A DNA stretch of 64,000 nucleotides, taken from contig OZ271846.1 in NCBI GenBank assembly GCA_965601485.1, positions 1,984,001 to 2,048,000 of the forward strand, in the 5' to 3' direction. A program made the translations under genes and the position numbers. Of this stretch, positions 9,924 to 19,100 are shown one piece after another. The notes under the pieces were generated by a model. That model saw nothing but the letters and a program-made list of their open reading frames with translations. It did no database searches and was not told the DNA's origin. The first letter of the stretch is position 1. Every line of letters starts with the position of its first letter. This DNA comes from Methylotenera_A aquatica (GTDB taxonomy: Bacteria > Pseudomonadota > Gammaproteobacteria > Burkholderiales > Methylophilaceae).

Positions 9924-10862
9924 ATGCGTAATTCGTTATTATCAATTGCAATGTTAAGCATTTTCGCAATGCCAACATTTTCACATGCAGAAGATGCACC
10001 AGCGGCAGTAGCGGCTGCACCAGCGGAGCCAGCATCGGCTTGGGCGGCTACAGCTAATATTAGCTTTGTTTCAGATTACTACTTCCGTGGTATCTCACAA
10101 TCATGGCACAAACCAGCGGTACAAGGTGGCTTTGATATTTCGCATACAAGCGGTTTTTATGCTGGTATGTGGGGTTCAAACGTAACACCAAACACGTATC
10201 CAGACGCAAGCGTTGAGATTGATGCTTACGCTGGTTATAACGGCACTATTCCATCAGTAGAAGGTTTAGGCTACACGGTTGGTTTGTACGGCTATTTTTA
10301 TCCAGGTGGATCTTGGAATAAATATACATACTTCACGGCTCCTGGCGTTCAACAAACGCCACAAGGTGGCAAATGGGATACGTATGAAGCTAACTTCGGC
10401 GTATCTTATAAATGGTTAAGTGCTAAAGCATCGGTTACTTTAAGCGATTGGTTTGGTGCTGAACGTGAAACAGGTTGGGATGGCAGTACTAAAGGTACAA
10501 CATATTTTGAATTAAACGCGGCTTATCCATTACCAATTGGCGGCTTAACATTAATTGGCCACGTTGGTCATTTAAACGTATCTGGCAATCTTGATGTGAA
10601 TTACCAATCCAGCTCAGGCCAATTTCCATCAGCGACATTAGAGAGCACAAGCCCAGATTACACGGACTGGAAAATTGGTCTAAGTAAATCATTTGCTATT
10701 GGTAAAACAGAAGGCTGGAATGCTGGCGTTTACTATGTTGACTCAAGCAACGACAGTTACTGGAGTAATAGAGGTTACGGCGGTTCTAGCTTTAATGGGA
10801 GTACAGAAGCTAAAAGCTTAAGCGATGGCCGTTTTGTTGTTACAGTAGGTCGTACGTTCTAA
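9924..10862 (+). CDS. TorF-family outer-membrane porin
   Basis: 312 residues with a signal peptide cleaved after FSHA (residue 22), an Ala/Pro-rich stretch and then a beta-barrel. FVSDYYFRGISQS is the hallmark of the family annotated TorF/TIGR02001; the protein ends in an aromatic residue (GRTF), as outer-membrane barrels do. Its place before glnK-amtB behind a sigma-54 promoter suggests a role in uptake of a nitrogen compound under nitrogen limitation; the solute is not known. Confidence 0.88.
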   Translation: MRNSLLSIAMLSIFAMPTFSHAEDAPAAVAAAPAEPASAWAATANISFVSDYYFRGISQSWHKPAVQGGFDISHTSGFYAGMWGSNVTPNTYPDASVEIDAYAGYNGTIPSVEGLGYTVGLYGYFYPGGSWNKYTYFTAPGVQQTPQGGKWDTYEANFGVSYKWLSAKASVTLSDWFGAERETGWDGSTKGTTYFELNAAYPLPIGGLTLIGHVGHLNVSGNLDVNYQSSSGQFPSATLESTSPDYTDWKIGLSKSFAIGKTEGWNAGVYYVDSSNDSYWSNRGYGGSSFNGSTEAKSLSDGRFVVTVGRTF

Positions 10863-10938
10863 TTTAGTTTTAATTCAAATGAAAAAAGCCAGTTTGACTG
10901 AATTGGTTTTTTAAATAACCTGCCAATAGGGGAATAAT

Positions 10939-11277
10939 ATGAAATTTGTATCGGCAATAATCAAGCCATTTAAGCTTGATGAGGTTCGTGAGGCCTTGTC
11001 TAACATAGGCGTTCAAGGCATTACAGTAACCGAAGTTAAAGGCTTTGGTCGTCAAAAAGGGCATACCGAGCTTTACCGTGGCGCGGAATACGTAGTGGAT
11101 TTTTTGCCAAAAGTTAAATTAGAAATTGCCATTAAAGATGACATGCTGGATCAAGTAGTGGATGCGATTGAAAAAGCTGCAGCAACAGGCAAAATCGGCG
11201 ATGGCAAAATCTTTATCTTTAATTTAGAGCAAGTGTATCGCATCCGTACCGGTGAAACCGGACCTGAAGCACTTTAA
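10939..11277 (+). CDS. glnK: Nitrogen regulatory protein P-II
   Basis: 112-residue trimeric P-II signal protein that senses 2-oxoglutarate and ATP/ADP and blocks AmtB. The T-loop holds the uridylylation site Y51 (GAEYVVD) and Y46; the C-terminal signature DGKIFIFNLEQVYRIRTGE is intact. Followed 10 bp later by amtB, which is why it is called GlnK rather than GlnB. A weak imperfect hairpin (10886-10912) separates it from the porin, so the porin may be transcribed more than glnK-amtB. Confidence 0.95.
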   Translation: MKFVSAIIKPFKLDEVREALSNIGVQGITVTEVKGFGRQKGHTELYRGAEYVVDFLPKVKLEIAIKDDMLDQVVDAIEKAAATGKIGDGKIFIFNLEQVYRIRTGETGPEAL

Positions 11278-11287
11278 GGAGCATAAA

Positions 11288-12820
11288 ATGAAAAAATTAT
11301 TATCTGTTTTATCGCTAATTGCTCTTCTTAGTACGGGTGCAATTAGTTCAAGTTTTGCAGAAGATTTGCCAGCGGCAGCTGAAGCCACAGTGGAAGCTGT
11401 AGCAGAACCAGCAGCACCCGTTGTTAAAGATATGCCGGTTGCCGATGCAGAGGTGGCTCCTGTTGAAGCGATGCCAGCGGAAGCAGCAGCATCTGAGACA
11501 GCAGCACCTACACCAGTGCCAAACAAAGGCGACACAACTTGGGTAATGGTTTCTACCATATTGGTTACGCTAATGGTAATTCCAGGTTTGGCATTATTTT
11601 ACGGCGGTTTAGTGCGCCAAAAAAATATGCTTTCTGTGCTGATGCAAGTATTTATGATCTTTTCACTGATGGCTGTTTTGTGGGCATTGTATGGTTACAG
11701 CGTTGCGTTCACGGGCGGCAATCCATTCTTTGGCGGATTAGGTAAAGCATTCTTGGCTGGCGTAACTCCTGAATCATTAGGCGCTACATTCAGCAAAGGT
11801 GTTTACATTCCTGAGTTCACATTCGTTGCTTTCCAATTAACATTTGCGGCTATTACGCCAGCGTTGATTGTTGGTGCGTTTGCTGAGCGTATGAAGTTTT
11901 CTGCTGTATTAGCATTTATGACTTTGTGGTTCACATTTGCTTACCTGCCAATGGCACACATGGTTTGGTACTGGGACGGTCCTGATGCCATCACAACCGC
12001 TGAATCATTAAACATTGTTTTAGCCAATGCTGGTTGGTTATGGGCTAAAGGTGCCTTAGATTTTGCTGGTGGTACTGTTGTTCACATTAATGCAGGTGTG
12101 GCTGGTTTAGTGGCCGCTTATGTATTAGGCAAACGTATCGGTTACGGTAAAGAGTCTATGACCCCACACAGCCTGACCTTAACAATGGTTGGTGCTGCGC
12201 TACTATGGGTGGGTTGGTACGGCTTTAACGCTGGCTCTAATTTAGAAGCGAACGGTTATGCTGCATTAGCTTTAATCAACACAACAATCGCTACTGGTGC
12301 TGCTACTTTATCTTGGACATTCTCTGAGTGGTTGTTAAAAGGTAAACCATCAATGCTAGGTGCTGCTTCTGGTGCTGTAGCTGGTTTAGTGGCTATTACT
12401 CCAGCATGTGGTTTCGTAGGCCCAATGGGTGCCATTATTATCGGCTTGATTGTTTCACCAATCTGCTACTTCTTTGTAGCAAAAGTGAAATACATGCTTG
12501 GTTATGATGATGCGCTTGATGTTTTTGGTGTGCATGCGGTTGGTGGCATTGTAGGTGCCTTGTTAACAGGTGTGTTTGTTAACCCAGCACTTGGCGGCGC
12601 AGGCGTAGTTGATTATGTAGCAAACGGTGTAGCGGCTTACGACTTTGGTGCACAAATGACAGCACAAATCTGGGCTGTTGGTACGGCGATTGTGGTTTCA
12701 GGTGTGGTTGCCTATGTATCACTTAAAATCATCGACTTGGTTATAGGTTTACGTGTATCAGAAGAATCAGAGCGTGAAGGCTTAGATACCAGTGAACATG
12801 GCGAGCGCGCTTACCATTAA
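11288..12820 (+). CDS. amtB: Ammonium transporter
   Basis: 510-residue ammonium channel of the Amt/Rh family: signal peptide (about 1-24), an Ala/Pro/Glu-rich linker (25-80), then about 11 membrane helices. The twin pore histidines lie in PMAHMVWYWDG and FGVHAVGGI. The ATG at 11288 is chosen because AAGGAG sits just upstream and it starts a clean signal peptide; an upstream in-frame ATG at 11252 lies inside glnK. A strong terminator follows. Confidence 0.95.
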   Translation: MKKLLSVLSLIALLSTGAISSSFAEDLPAAAEATVEAVAEPAAPVVKDMPVADAEVAPVEAMPAEAAASETAAPTPVPNKGDTTWVMVSTILVTLMVIPGLALFYGGLVRQKNMLSVLMQVFMIFSLMAVLWALYGYSVAFTGGNPFFGGLGKAFLAGVTPESLGATFSKGVYIPEFTFVAFQLTFAAITPALIVGAFAERMKFSAVLAFMTLWFTFAYLPMAHMVWYWDGPDAITTAESLNIVLANAGWLWAKGALDFAGGTVVHINAGVAGLVAAYVLGKRIGYGKESMTPHSLTLTMVGAALLWVGWYGFNAGSNLEANGYAALALINTTIATGAATLSWTFSEWLLKGKPSMLGAASGAVAGLVAITPACGFVGPMGAIIIGLIVSPICYFFVAKVKYMLGYDDALDVFGVHAVGGIVGALLTGVFVNPALGGAGVVDYVANGVAAYDFGAQMTAQIWAVGTAIVVSGVVAYVSLKIIDLVIGLRVSEESEREGLDTSEHGERAYH

Positions 12821-12866
12821 TAATCTGCTTAATGGCTAACTTGTTTGACTGTTATGCTTGATTAAT

Positions 12867-12894
12867 AAAAACGGACGCTTCGGCGTCCGTTTTT
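12867..12894 (+). terminator. Rho-independent terminator after amtB
   Basis: A perfect 12-bp stem (AAAAACGGACGC / GCGTCCGTTTTT) closed by a TTCG tetraloop and ending in T residues. Confidence 0.92.
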
Positions 12895-12983
12895 ATTCGG
12901 TCTTTTACTTTTATAAATTCAACTCAAGAATAATACATGCTTCATAAAACTAAATAACTAATTATATAGTTATGAAATAAGTA

Positions 12984-13094
12984 CTCATCATTTCTGATGC
13001 ATGGCAAAATACTGCAGCGCTTTTTATCGCCTTGGGTGACGCGCATCGGCAACGCATTTTGCTGGCGTTTGAAGCAAACGAGCACCTTACAATT
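12984..13094 (+). pseudogene. ArsR-type regulator remnant
   Basis: With no usable start, this stretch reads DAWQNTAALFIALGD then AHRQRILLAFEANEHLTI, which fits the first helices of ArsR/SmtB repressors (LFKALGD...R..IL..L). The recognition helix and the rest of the domain are not recognisable in any frame before lplT. It is the only coding signal I see in the 12.9-13.2 kb gap. The match is short, so the family call is tentative. Confidence 0.45.
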
Positions 13095-13232
13095 TATTGC
13101 GGCATCATCCTAAATCCTCACCGCTGTTGTTTGATTTTGCACTAAAATGCTCTACGGTTTGAGGGCAAATCGTTTCCTGCCAAACTATTTGAACCCAAGC
13201 GGTTTTTAGCGGATTTTATTTCTCAGCACAAT

Positions 13233-14444
13233 ATGACTACACGTACTCATTGCAATTCAAACCAATTATTTTCACACGGTATGGTTGCCGTTTTAATTGC
13301 ACAGTTTATATCGGCGCTAGCTGATAACGCGCTCTTATTTGCAGCGATTGCGCTTCTAAAATCGCAATTAGCACCTAATTGGCAAATTCCATTATTGCAA
13401 GAATTTTTTGTAGTCGCTTTTATTTTACTGGCGCCATTTGTTGGCCATTTTGCCGATGGATTCCCAAAAGGACGGGTGATGCTAATTGCCAACTTGCTCA
13501 AACTATTAGGCGCATCTGCCATGATATTGGGCTTAAATCCCTTGCTGGCTTATGGCTTCGTAGGCATTGGCGCTGCCGCTTATTCACCTGCAAAATATGG
13601 AATATTAAGTGAAATAGTCAGCGCAGAAAAATTAGTCAAAGCCAACGGTTTGATTGAAGGCTCCACCATTGTGGCTATTCTATTGGGTGCGGTTTTGGGC
13701 GGAAAATTAGCAGATGCCTCCGTTAGCATGGCCTTATTTGCCATTTGTGCTTGTTATTTGCTGGCTGCCATCGCCAATACCTTTATACCGGGCTTAGCCG
13801 TTGCGAGGCCTGGAACAAAGCTGTCACCACCCAGAATGGTAAAAGAGTTTTTAGAAGCGCTAAAAGTACTTTTATACAATAAAGATGCGCGATTTTCACT
13901 GATCGGCTCTAGCGTATTTTGGGGTACAGGCTCTACCTTGCGCCTGTTATTGGTGGCATGGGTGCCCGTAGCCTTGGGTATAAACGATTTAAGCATGCCT
14001 GCCAATTTAAGCGGCGCCGTTGCTATTGGCATCGCCATTGGCGCCGGATTAGCCGCCAATTTCATTCGTTTAGAGCATGTAAACCGCGTGCTACCTGCTG
14101 GCCTGTTAATTGGCATATTAATTATGCTTTTTGCGCACGCCACACAACTCTACTCTGTCATTGCCCTGCTAATATTAATAGGTGCAGCTGGTGGATTTTA
14201 CGTGGTGCCGCTAAACGCTTTATTGCAAGAACGAGGCCACGAAACGGTGGGTGCTGGCAATGCGGTTGCGGTACAAAACTTTTTTGAAAATTTTTGCATG
14301 ATGACCTTTGTGGGTTTGTATGTTGTACTAGAAAAAAATGATGTGCCTGTAATTACCACCACCTATGTTTTTGGTGGGATTATTTTGCTGGCGATTAGCT
14401 TGTTAGCGATCACAAGATGGCAACAGTCGCAATCCAAAAAATAG
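13233..14444 (+). CDS. lplT: Lysophospholipid transporter
   Basis: 403-residue major-facilitator protein with about 12 membrane segments. The N-terminal AQFISALADNALLFAAIAL and SPAKYGILSEIV are characteristic of LplT, which flips lysophospholipids across the inner membrane for re-acylation. The usual partner acyltransferase (Aas) is not next to it. No clear ribosome-binding site precedes ATG 13233; Met17 (13281) is an alternative start and would match the shorter N-terminus of other LplT proteins. Confidence 0.9.
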   Translation: MTTRTHCNSNQLFSHGMVAVLIAQFISALADNALLFAAIALLKSQLAPNWQIPLLQEFFVVAFILLAPFVGHFADGFPKGRVMLIANLLKLLGASAMILGLNPLLAYGFVGIGAAAYSPAKYGILSEIVSAEKLVKANGLIEGSTIVAILLGAVLGGKLADASVSMALFAICACYLLAAIANTFIPGLAVARPGTKLSPPRMVKEFLEALKVLLYNKDARFSLIGSSVFWGTGSTLRLLLVAWVPVALGINDLSMPANLSGAVAIGIAIGAGLAANFIRLEHVNRVLPAGLLIGILIMLFAHATQLYSVIALLILIGAAGGFYVVPLNALLQERGHETVGAGNAVAVQNFFENFCMMTFVGLYVVLEKNDVPVITTTYVFGGIILLAISLLAITRWQQSQSKK

Positions 14445-14535
14445 AACGCGCAAAGTGACGGTTAACGCTAGATTTTCGCGTTAAGCGATATAATCATTAC
14501 TCTGTAAATGCCCACTAACAACCCTACCTAAAACT

Positions 14536-15204
14536 ATGCATTTCTTTGATTTTTTTGGCGCCATTCAGCGTGTTATTTGACGTGTTGCAAACAAGCTAGG
14601 ACTATTTGCGCAACCAGTCAGAATGCTTTTGTTGTGCTTGTTTATCTTGTCTTTCTGACGCCTAGGCTTGGTCTTATGGAAATCTGAGTGTGTTGAAGCA
14701 ACAGCTAAACCGATTGAAGTGATACTGCAGTGCATGTGCGTTGATATAATTAAGATGAATTTATAAGCATTAATTCCACTGCTAATTGCAACATTTCTAG
14801 CTATCAGGCCCCTATTTAAATCTTGGCAAAAATTCACTTATTATTGGGTGATATTTAGTATTATTCTGCTGGTACTTTTAGAAGTCGTTACTCATGGCTT
14901 TATTACAGAATACGATGAACAACCTAAAAGCCTGTTTGTTGTGTACTTATAATACCCAAACGAAGTCTTCCCTATGTTGCGGGGTGGTTTTAAAATTCAT
15001 GTATTTGCTAACCTTGGATTTGTGGCGTTAACAGTGTGGATTATGCGCTGCTTTATGCAGATTTATTTAAGGCTTTCTGGCATGCAATTTAATTGGCAAA
15101 ACCGCTTACACTTTAAGCTATATGATTTCAAAGTTCCGCTAAAACTCGCAGTTGGCCACAAAGGCATTAAGCGTTTAATAAAGCGAATCAAAAGCCAAGC
15201 TTAA
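14536..15204 (+). pseudogene. LTA synthase/phosphoglycerol transferase-like gene, decayed
   Basis: One continuous frame from ATG 14536 to 15204 gives the membrane half of an LTA-synthase/MdoB-like sulfatase-fold protein, but with four in-frame stops (TGA 14578, TGA 14656, TAA 14764, TAA 14950). Recognisable parts are RMLLLCLFILSF-stop-RLGLVLW, ALIPLLIATFLAIRPLF, LVLLEVVTHGFITEYDEQP, and YPNEVFPMLRGG after the last stop. Intact relatives have EYDVRPNRLF-EYL-YP-EV here. The catalytic sulfatase domain is absent. No frameshift is needed, so decay is by point mutation plus 3' loss. Confidence 0.78.
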
Positions 15205-15339
15205 AGTTAATCTAATGAAAATCATGAGTGTGTTTTAAGTGCTTTAGATAGTGGCTAATTTAACAGTAGGCGTAGTATTGCATTTACGTGATGCGGTTGT
15301 GAAAACAAAGCAAACGAATTTTAACTTAAGGAGATTACT

Positions 15340-15411
15340 ATGTGGACAACACCAGCTGCTACTGAAATGCGTTTCGGTTTCGAAGTTACAATGTACGTAA
15401 TGAACAAGTAA
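15340..15411 (+). CDS. pqqA: Coenzyme PQQ precursor peptide PqqA (copy 1)
   Basis: A 23-residue peptide beginning MWTTPAATEMRFG. It carries the invariant E15-V-T-M-Y19 pair: PqqE cross-links the Glu and Tyr side chains, which become the backbone of PQQ. AAGGAG lies 8 bp upstream of ATG and a terminator follows 20 bp after the stop, so it is a monocistronic mini-gene. No pqqB-E genes are in the window. The peptide is identical to copy 2 at 60979-61050. It sits between two pseudogenes yet is perfectly conserved, which argues it is functional. Confidence 0.93.
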   Translation: MWTTPAATEMRFGFEVTMYVMNK

Positions 15412-15430
15412 TTTTTGTTTATCGTATTAA

Positions 15431-15456
15431 AAAGGGTGCTTTTAGCACCCTTTTTT
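15431..15456 (+). terminator. Terminator after pqqA copy 1
   Basis: AAAGGGTGCT-TTT-AGCACCCTTTTTT: a 10-bp stem with a 3-nt loop and a T run. Confidence 0.9.
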
Positions 15457-15506
15457 ATTGGCGTCAGTTTTGAAAAATTCGTTTTTTATGTAATGTGTAT
15501 TTGGAT

Positions 15507-16112
15507 ATGCAAGCTCCAGCAATTTCCATTTCCAGCAAGCCTGATACGATTCATGATTTTGGCGGCTTTCCAAAGCAGCTGTATGAGATTGAATACCCAG
15601 CAAACAGTGCGCATGGAATGGCGGCAAAAGCGTCAGATTGGCTTATGCAAGCGAGGATTGATGCAAAAAAATAGATACAAGGCGTGATTTAGATCACGGA
15701 GCGAAGTTACCGCGGATATTGATGTACCCAAAAGACAATATTACTTTGACACAAGTTTCCATTTAAAGCGGGCAAAGCCCGCAAGCGGATAATGTGTTGC
15801 TGATTGCCAGCGGCTTTTCCGCAGAATTTAGCGCGATTTTTTTGCCCGCAACGCAATGTTAAAACCTTGGAATATTTGCCTTTGTTTGCGAATTCGCTAG
15901 CTGAAAAAATTGAGAAAAATGACACCGCAGCATTGTTTTATTAACACCATCAAAACCAATATGTGGTAAAACGCATTCTACCGCAGACCATATTTTGCCG
16001 CTATTTTTGGCGCATGGTTGGGCAAATGGGGCTGGTTATTAATTCAATAATCTTCTATACGGCAGATAACACTATTGCCTTTTTAGCGATGGGTTTTCAC
16101 TATTGGGGTTAA
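15507..16112 (+). pseudogene. DODA/LigB-type extradiol dioxygenase, decayed
   Basis: Fragments in shifting frames match, in order, the YgiD/4,5-DOPA dioxygenase family: TIHDFGGFPKQLYEIEYPAN (15552-15611), then after a frameshift DLDHGAKLPRILMYPKDN (from 15686; intact genes have G-x-DHGAWVPL-x-LMYP), LAEKIEKNDTAALF (about 15899-15940), THSTADHILPLFLAHG (about 15970-16015), and a tail AFLAMGFHYWG. At least two frameshifts and several stops rule out function. Confidence 0.78.
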
Positions 16113-16169
16113 ATAGCAGCAGTTTTAAATATCAATCGCTTAAAATAAACGCCATAATTGCTAAGCCGC

Positions 16170-17462
16170 TTATTTGGGTAATACAAAACCTTTAGGTAAT
16201 AGCACCCAAATTTTACCTTGCTGTTTCATGGCGCCTGCTTGTTTGCCAGCAGCTTCACCTGTACCCCAAAAGAAATCCGCACGCACGCCGCCTTTAATAG
16301 CGCCACCTGTGTCTTGCGCCACCATCAAGCGTTTAAGCGGTGTTGCACTGTTGGGTTGTGTGGTCGATAAAAACAGTGGCGCGCCTAAGGGTATATATTT
16401 AGGGTCAATTGCCACGCTGCGCTCTGCTGTAATAGGTACGCCTAGCGCACCCAAGGGGCCTGGTAATCCAGCGGGTAATTCTCTAAAAAAAACATAGCTA
16501 GGATTACTATTAAGCAAATCGCGCAATTGGCTTAAATTATTGCGCGCCCAATTTTTAATGCCCTGCATTGACGCTTGATCTGGTGTTAAATCACCGCGCT
16601 CAATTAATAAACGGCCAATTGAATTATAAGCATGGCCATTTTGATCCGCATAGCCCACATGCAATTGCTGGCTATTGTCTAAATTCACCAAGCCAGAACC
16701 TTGAATATGTAAGAAAAACACATCGATAATGTCGTTAATCCACACAATTTCGGTTCCTGCCAATGGCGACGGGCTGGTTTCAATTTCGGCGCGCGTTATA
16801 TAGGGAACAAGCTTTTTTGTGCCCTGTTTGGTGTCAACTAGCTTGCCTCTAATACGCTTAAATTTAAGCTCAGGATAAATATCAGCTAGCTCCACAGTGA
16901 TAATATCCTTTGGTTGAGCATATAAAGGATAAGGATATTGTTCAGATTGTTTTCGGCTACCCTGAAGTAGCGGTTCATAATACCCTGTAATTAAACCTGT
17001 ATTTTCGCCTTCCGCGCTGGTGGCTGAATAAACATCAAATTGGGTTGTTAAATAGGCAATAATGGTCGCACTATTTGGCTTGGTAAGCGTTTTGGCCACG
17101 CTGCAAGCAGTCTGCCACTGTGGCTTATTTTTTGCCGATTGATTTGACAAAGTGCTGCAGCTTTGCAGCCAAGCATCCCAAGCCGCACTTAAATCGTCTT
17201 GCATTAAGCCGTCAATATCTTCCCACTTAGCGGGTTTAAGTAAGCTGTAATCTGGCGCTATTTTTGCGTCTTTTATTTCTGCAGGTTTTGGCTCAACCTG
17301 CCCTGTTGGCGGCAATTGAACTGGGGCTTGGACTTCTGTGCAATTGCAATTAGGCGGATTTGGTTTTGCGACAATTGGCTTATTATTTCTGTTGGTACAA
17401 GAGGCTATTAGCATGCCCAACAAAACAAAAATAAGTAAGCGCTTCATCAATACGCGTCGCAT
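16170..17462 (-). CDS. mltA: Membrane-bound lytic murein transglycosylase A
   Basis: 430-residue lipoprotein that cleaves peptidoglycan glycan strands to 1,6-anhydro-MurNAc ends in the periplasm. The lipobox is LIASC (Cys22), followed by a Pro-rich linker; the MltA barrel and 3D domain follow, with ITGYYEP, DVFFLHIQGSG and the late MVAQDTGGAIKG-VRADFFWGTG where the catalytic Asp lies. Met6 (17447) is an equally good start for the signal peptide. 12 bp after apaG, last gene of thiS-thiG-apaG-mltA. Confidence 0.93.
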   Translation of the reverse strand: MRRVLMKRLLIFVLLGMLIASCTNRNNKPIVAKPNPPNCNCTEVQAPVQLPPTGQVEPKPAEIKDAKIAPDYSLLKPAKWEDIDGLMQDDLSAAWDAWLQSCSTLSNQSAKNKPQWQTACSVAKTLTKPNSATIIAYLTTQFDVYSATSAEGENTGLITGYYEPLLQGSRKQSEQYPYPLYAQPKDIITVELADIYPELKFKRIRGKLVDTKQGTKKLVPYITRAEIETSPSPLAGTEIVWINDIIDVFFLHIQGSGLVNLDNSQQLHVGYADQNGHAYNSIGRLLIERGDLTPDQASMQGIKNWARNNLSQLRDLLNSNPSYVFFRELPAGLPGPLGALGVPITAERSVAIDPKYIPLGAPLFLSTTQPNSATPLKRLMVAQDTGGAIKGGVRADFFWGTGEAAGKQAGAMKQQGKIWVLLPKGFVLPK

Positions 17463-17474
17463 CTTTGAATAGGC

Positions 17475-17858
17475 TTAATGCAGCACTCTTGGCTGTGATA
17501 AAGAAAATGGCTCAATAATGGTTTCAAACGGAGTTCCGTCAACCGCTACCATAAAATAACTACCGCGCATTTCACCTTCTTGAGTAGCTAACACAGTACC
17601 GCTGGTATATTCAAACTGTTGGTTCGGATTTAATAGCGGCTGAGCACCCACCACGCCTAAACCTTTTACTTCTTGCACATGGTTATGGCTATCGGTAATT
17701 ACCCAATGGCGGCTGATTAATTGCGCGGCCACATTGCCAACATTAGTAATGGTGACGGTGTAGGCAAATGCAAACTTGCTTTCTTCCACATTAGATTGGT
17801 CTGGCAAATAGCTTGTTTGCACCGAAACCGAGAAAGCATATTGGTTTTGCGCCGTCAT
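17475..17858 (-). CDS. apaG: ApaG domain protein
   Basis: 127-residue fibronectin-III-like ApaG protein, linked to Co2+/Mg2+ homeostasis by old genetics, with no proven biochemical role. The family core FAYTVTITN-VG---AQLISRHW-I-D and the GVVG-QP-L-PNQ-F-Y-SG segment are intact. Its ATG overlaps the thiG stop by 1 bp (TAATG), so translation is probably coupled. Confidence 0.93.
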   Translation of the reverse strand: MTAQNQYAFSVSVQTSYLPDQSNVEESKFAFAYTVTITNVGNVAAQLISRHWVITDSHNHVQEVKGLGVVGAQPLLNPNQQFEYTSGTVLATQEGEMRGSYFMVAVDGTPFETIIEPFSLSQPRVLH

Positions 17859-18640
17859 TAAGCGATTAACCCTTCAGTGGGCGAGCTAGGGCTGGCTGAA
17901 TACAACTTTTTAGGCATTCTGCCGGCAAGATACGATTCGCGGCCTGCTTCAATCGCTTTTTTCATCGCACCAGCCATCATTATAGGGTCGCGCGCTGCCG
18001 CAATCGCCGTGTTCATTAATACACCTGCGCAGCCAAGCTCCATCGCAATCGCCGCATCTGCCGCACTTCCAACGCCAGCATCTACCAACACTGGGATTTT
18101 GGCATTTTCAATAATAATCTGTAAATTCCAAGGGTTTAAAATGCCCATGCCAGAGCCAATCAGCGAAGCCAACGGCATCACTGCACAGCAACCAATGTCC
18201 TCTAATTGTTTCGCAATAATAGGGTCATCTGAGGTGTAAACCATTACATCAAAACCATCTTTTACTAACACTTTTGCCGCTGCAATTGTTTCAATTACGT
18301 TTGGGTACAGCGTTCTTGGGTCACCTAATACTTCTAGCTTTACCAATTTATGTCCATCTAACAATTCCCGCGCCAAGCGCAAGGTTCGCACCGCATCATC
18401 TGCCGAATAACAACCTGCTGTGTTGGGTAGATAGGTAAATTCTTCCGGAGGCAAATACTCTAGCAGTGATGGCTCACCTGCTGTTTGGCCAATATTGGTT
18501 CTTCTGATAGCCACCGTCACAATTTGCGCGCCACTGGCGTCAATGGCTGCACGGGTTTCTGTAAAGTCTTTGTATTTACCAGTACCTACCAACAAACGTG
18601 AACAGTAGGATTTTCCTGCAATAGTGATTTGTTCTGACAT
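17858..18640 (-). CDS. thiG: Thiazole synthase
   Basis: 260-residue TIM-barrel enzyme that makes the thiazole phosphate of thiamine from deoxyxylulose phosphate, dehydroglycine and ThiS thiocarboxylate. The Schiff-base lysine is in LVKLEVLGD; phosphate-binding VDAGVGSAADAAIAMELG and GVLMNTAIA are intact. Upstream thiS (42 bp) confirms the pathway. No TPP riboswitch (thi box) is visible ahead of thiS. Confidence 0.96.
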   Translation of the reverse strand: MSEQITIAGKSYCSRLLVGTGKYKDFTETRAAIDASGAQIVTVAIRRTNIGQTAGEPSLLEYLPPEEFTYLPNTAGCYSADDAVRTLRLARELLDGHKLVKLEVLGDPRTLYPNVIETIAAAKVLVKDGFDVMVYTSDDPIIAKQLEDIGCCAVMPLASLIGSGMGILNPWNLQIIIENAKIPVLVDAGVGSAADAAIAMELGCAGVLMNTAIAAARDPIMMAGAMKKAIEAGRESYLAGRMPKKLYSASPSSPTEGLIA

Positions 18641-18682
18641 ATTTAATTATGATCTAAAAATTTTACTGCTATTTGAATATAC

Positions 18683-18886
18683 TTAACCGCCGCCTACCGC
18701 ACCCACAATTTCAAGCTTATCACCCTCTTGCAAAAACACATCGGCAAAGTGGCTACGAGGCACAATTTCGCCGTTTTTTTCAATCGCCAAACGCTTGCCA
18801 ACCAAATCCAGCTCTGCAACCAAGCCTGCGATTGTTAAATCAACAACATTAAATACTTTAACATTACCATTAATTAATATGTTCAT
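18683..18886 (-). CDS. thiS: Sulfur carrier protein ThiS
   Basis: 67-residue ubiquitin-like sulfur carrier. It ends in GAVGGG; ThiF-type enzymes adenylate the C-terminal Gly-Gly, which then carries the thiazole sulfur as a thiocarboxylate. First gene of the thiS-thiG-apaG-mltA run. The extra third Gly before the terminus is common in this family. Confidence 0.94.
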   Translation of the reverse strand: MNILINGNVKVFNVVDLTIAGLVAELDLVGKRLAIEKNGEIVPRSHFADVFLQEGDKLEIVGAVGGG

Positions 18887-19100
18887 TATTTAACCGCTTT
18901 TAATTGTTTGCTCATAGATAGCTAATTGATACACACAGTTGCTAAGTTAGTTAGGCCGAAAAGTAAATAAATAATAAATCTAATTTTTGTGTATTCCCCA
19001 ACAAGTTATGGGCGTTAACCTCTCATGAGTCATGATTTTATTAAATTATTCATTAAATGCATCAATTGAATGAATTATTTTGATAAATTGTTTTCACATG

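Noticed and set aside
18887..19100. Looked for a TPP riboswitch upstream of thiS.
   Set aside because: No CTGAGA/ACCTGA-type thi box on the minus strand.
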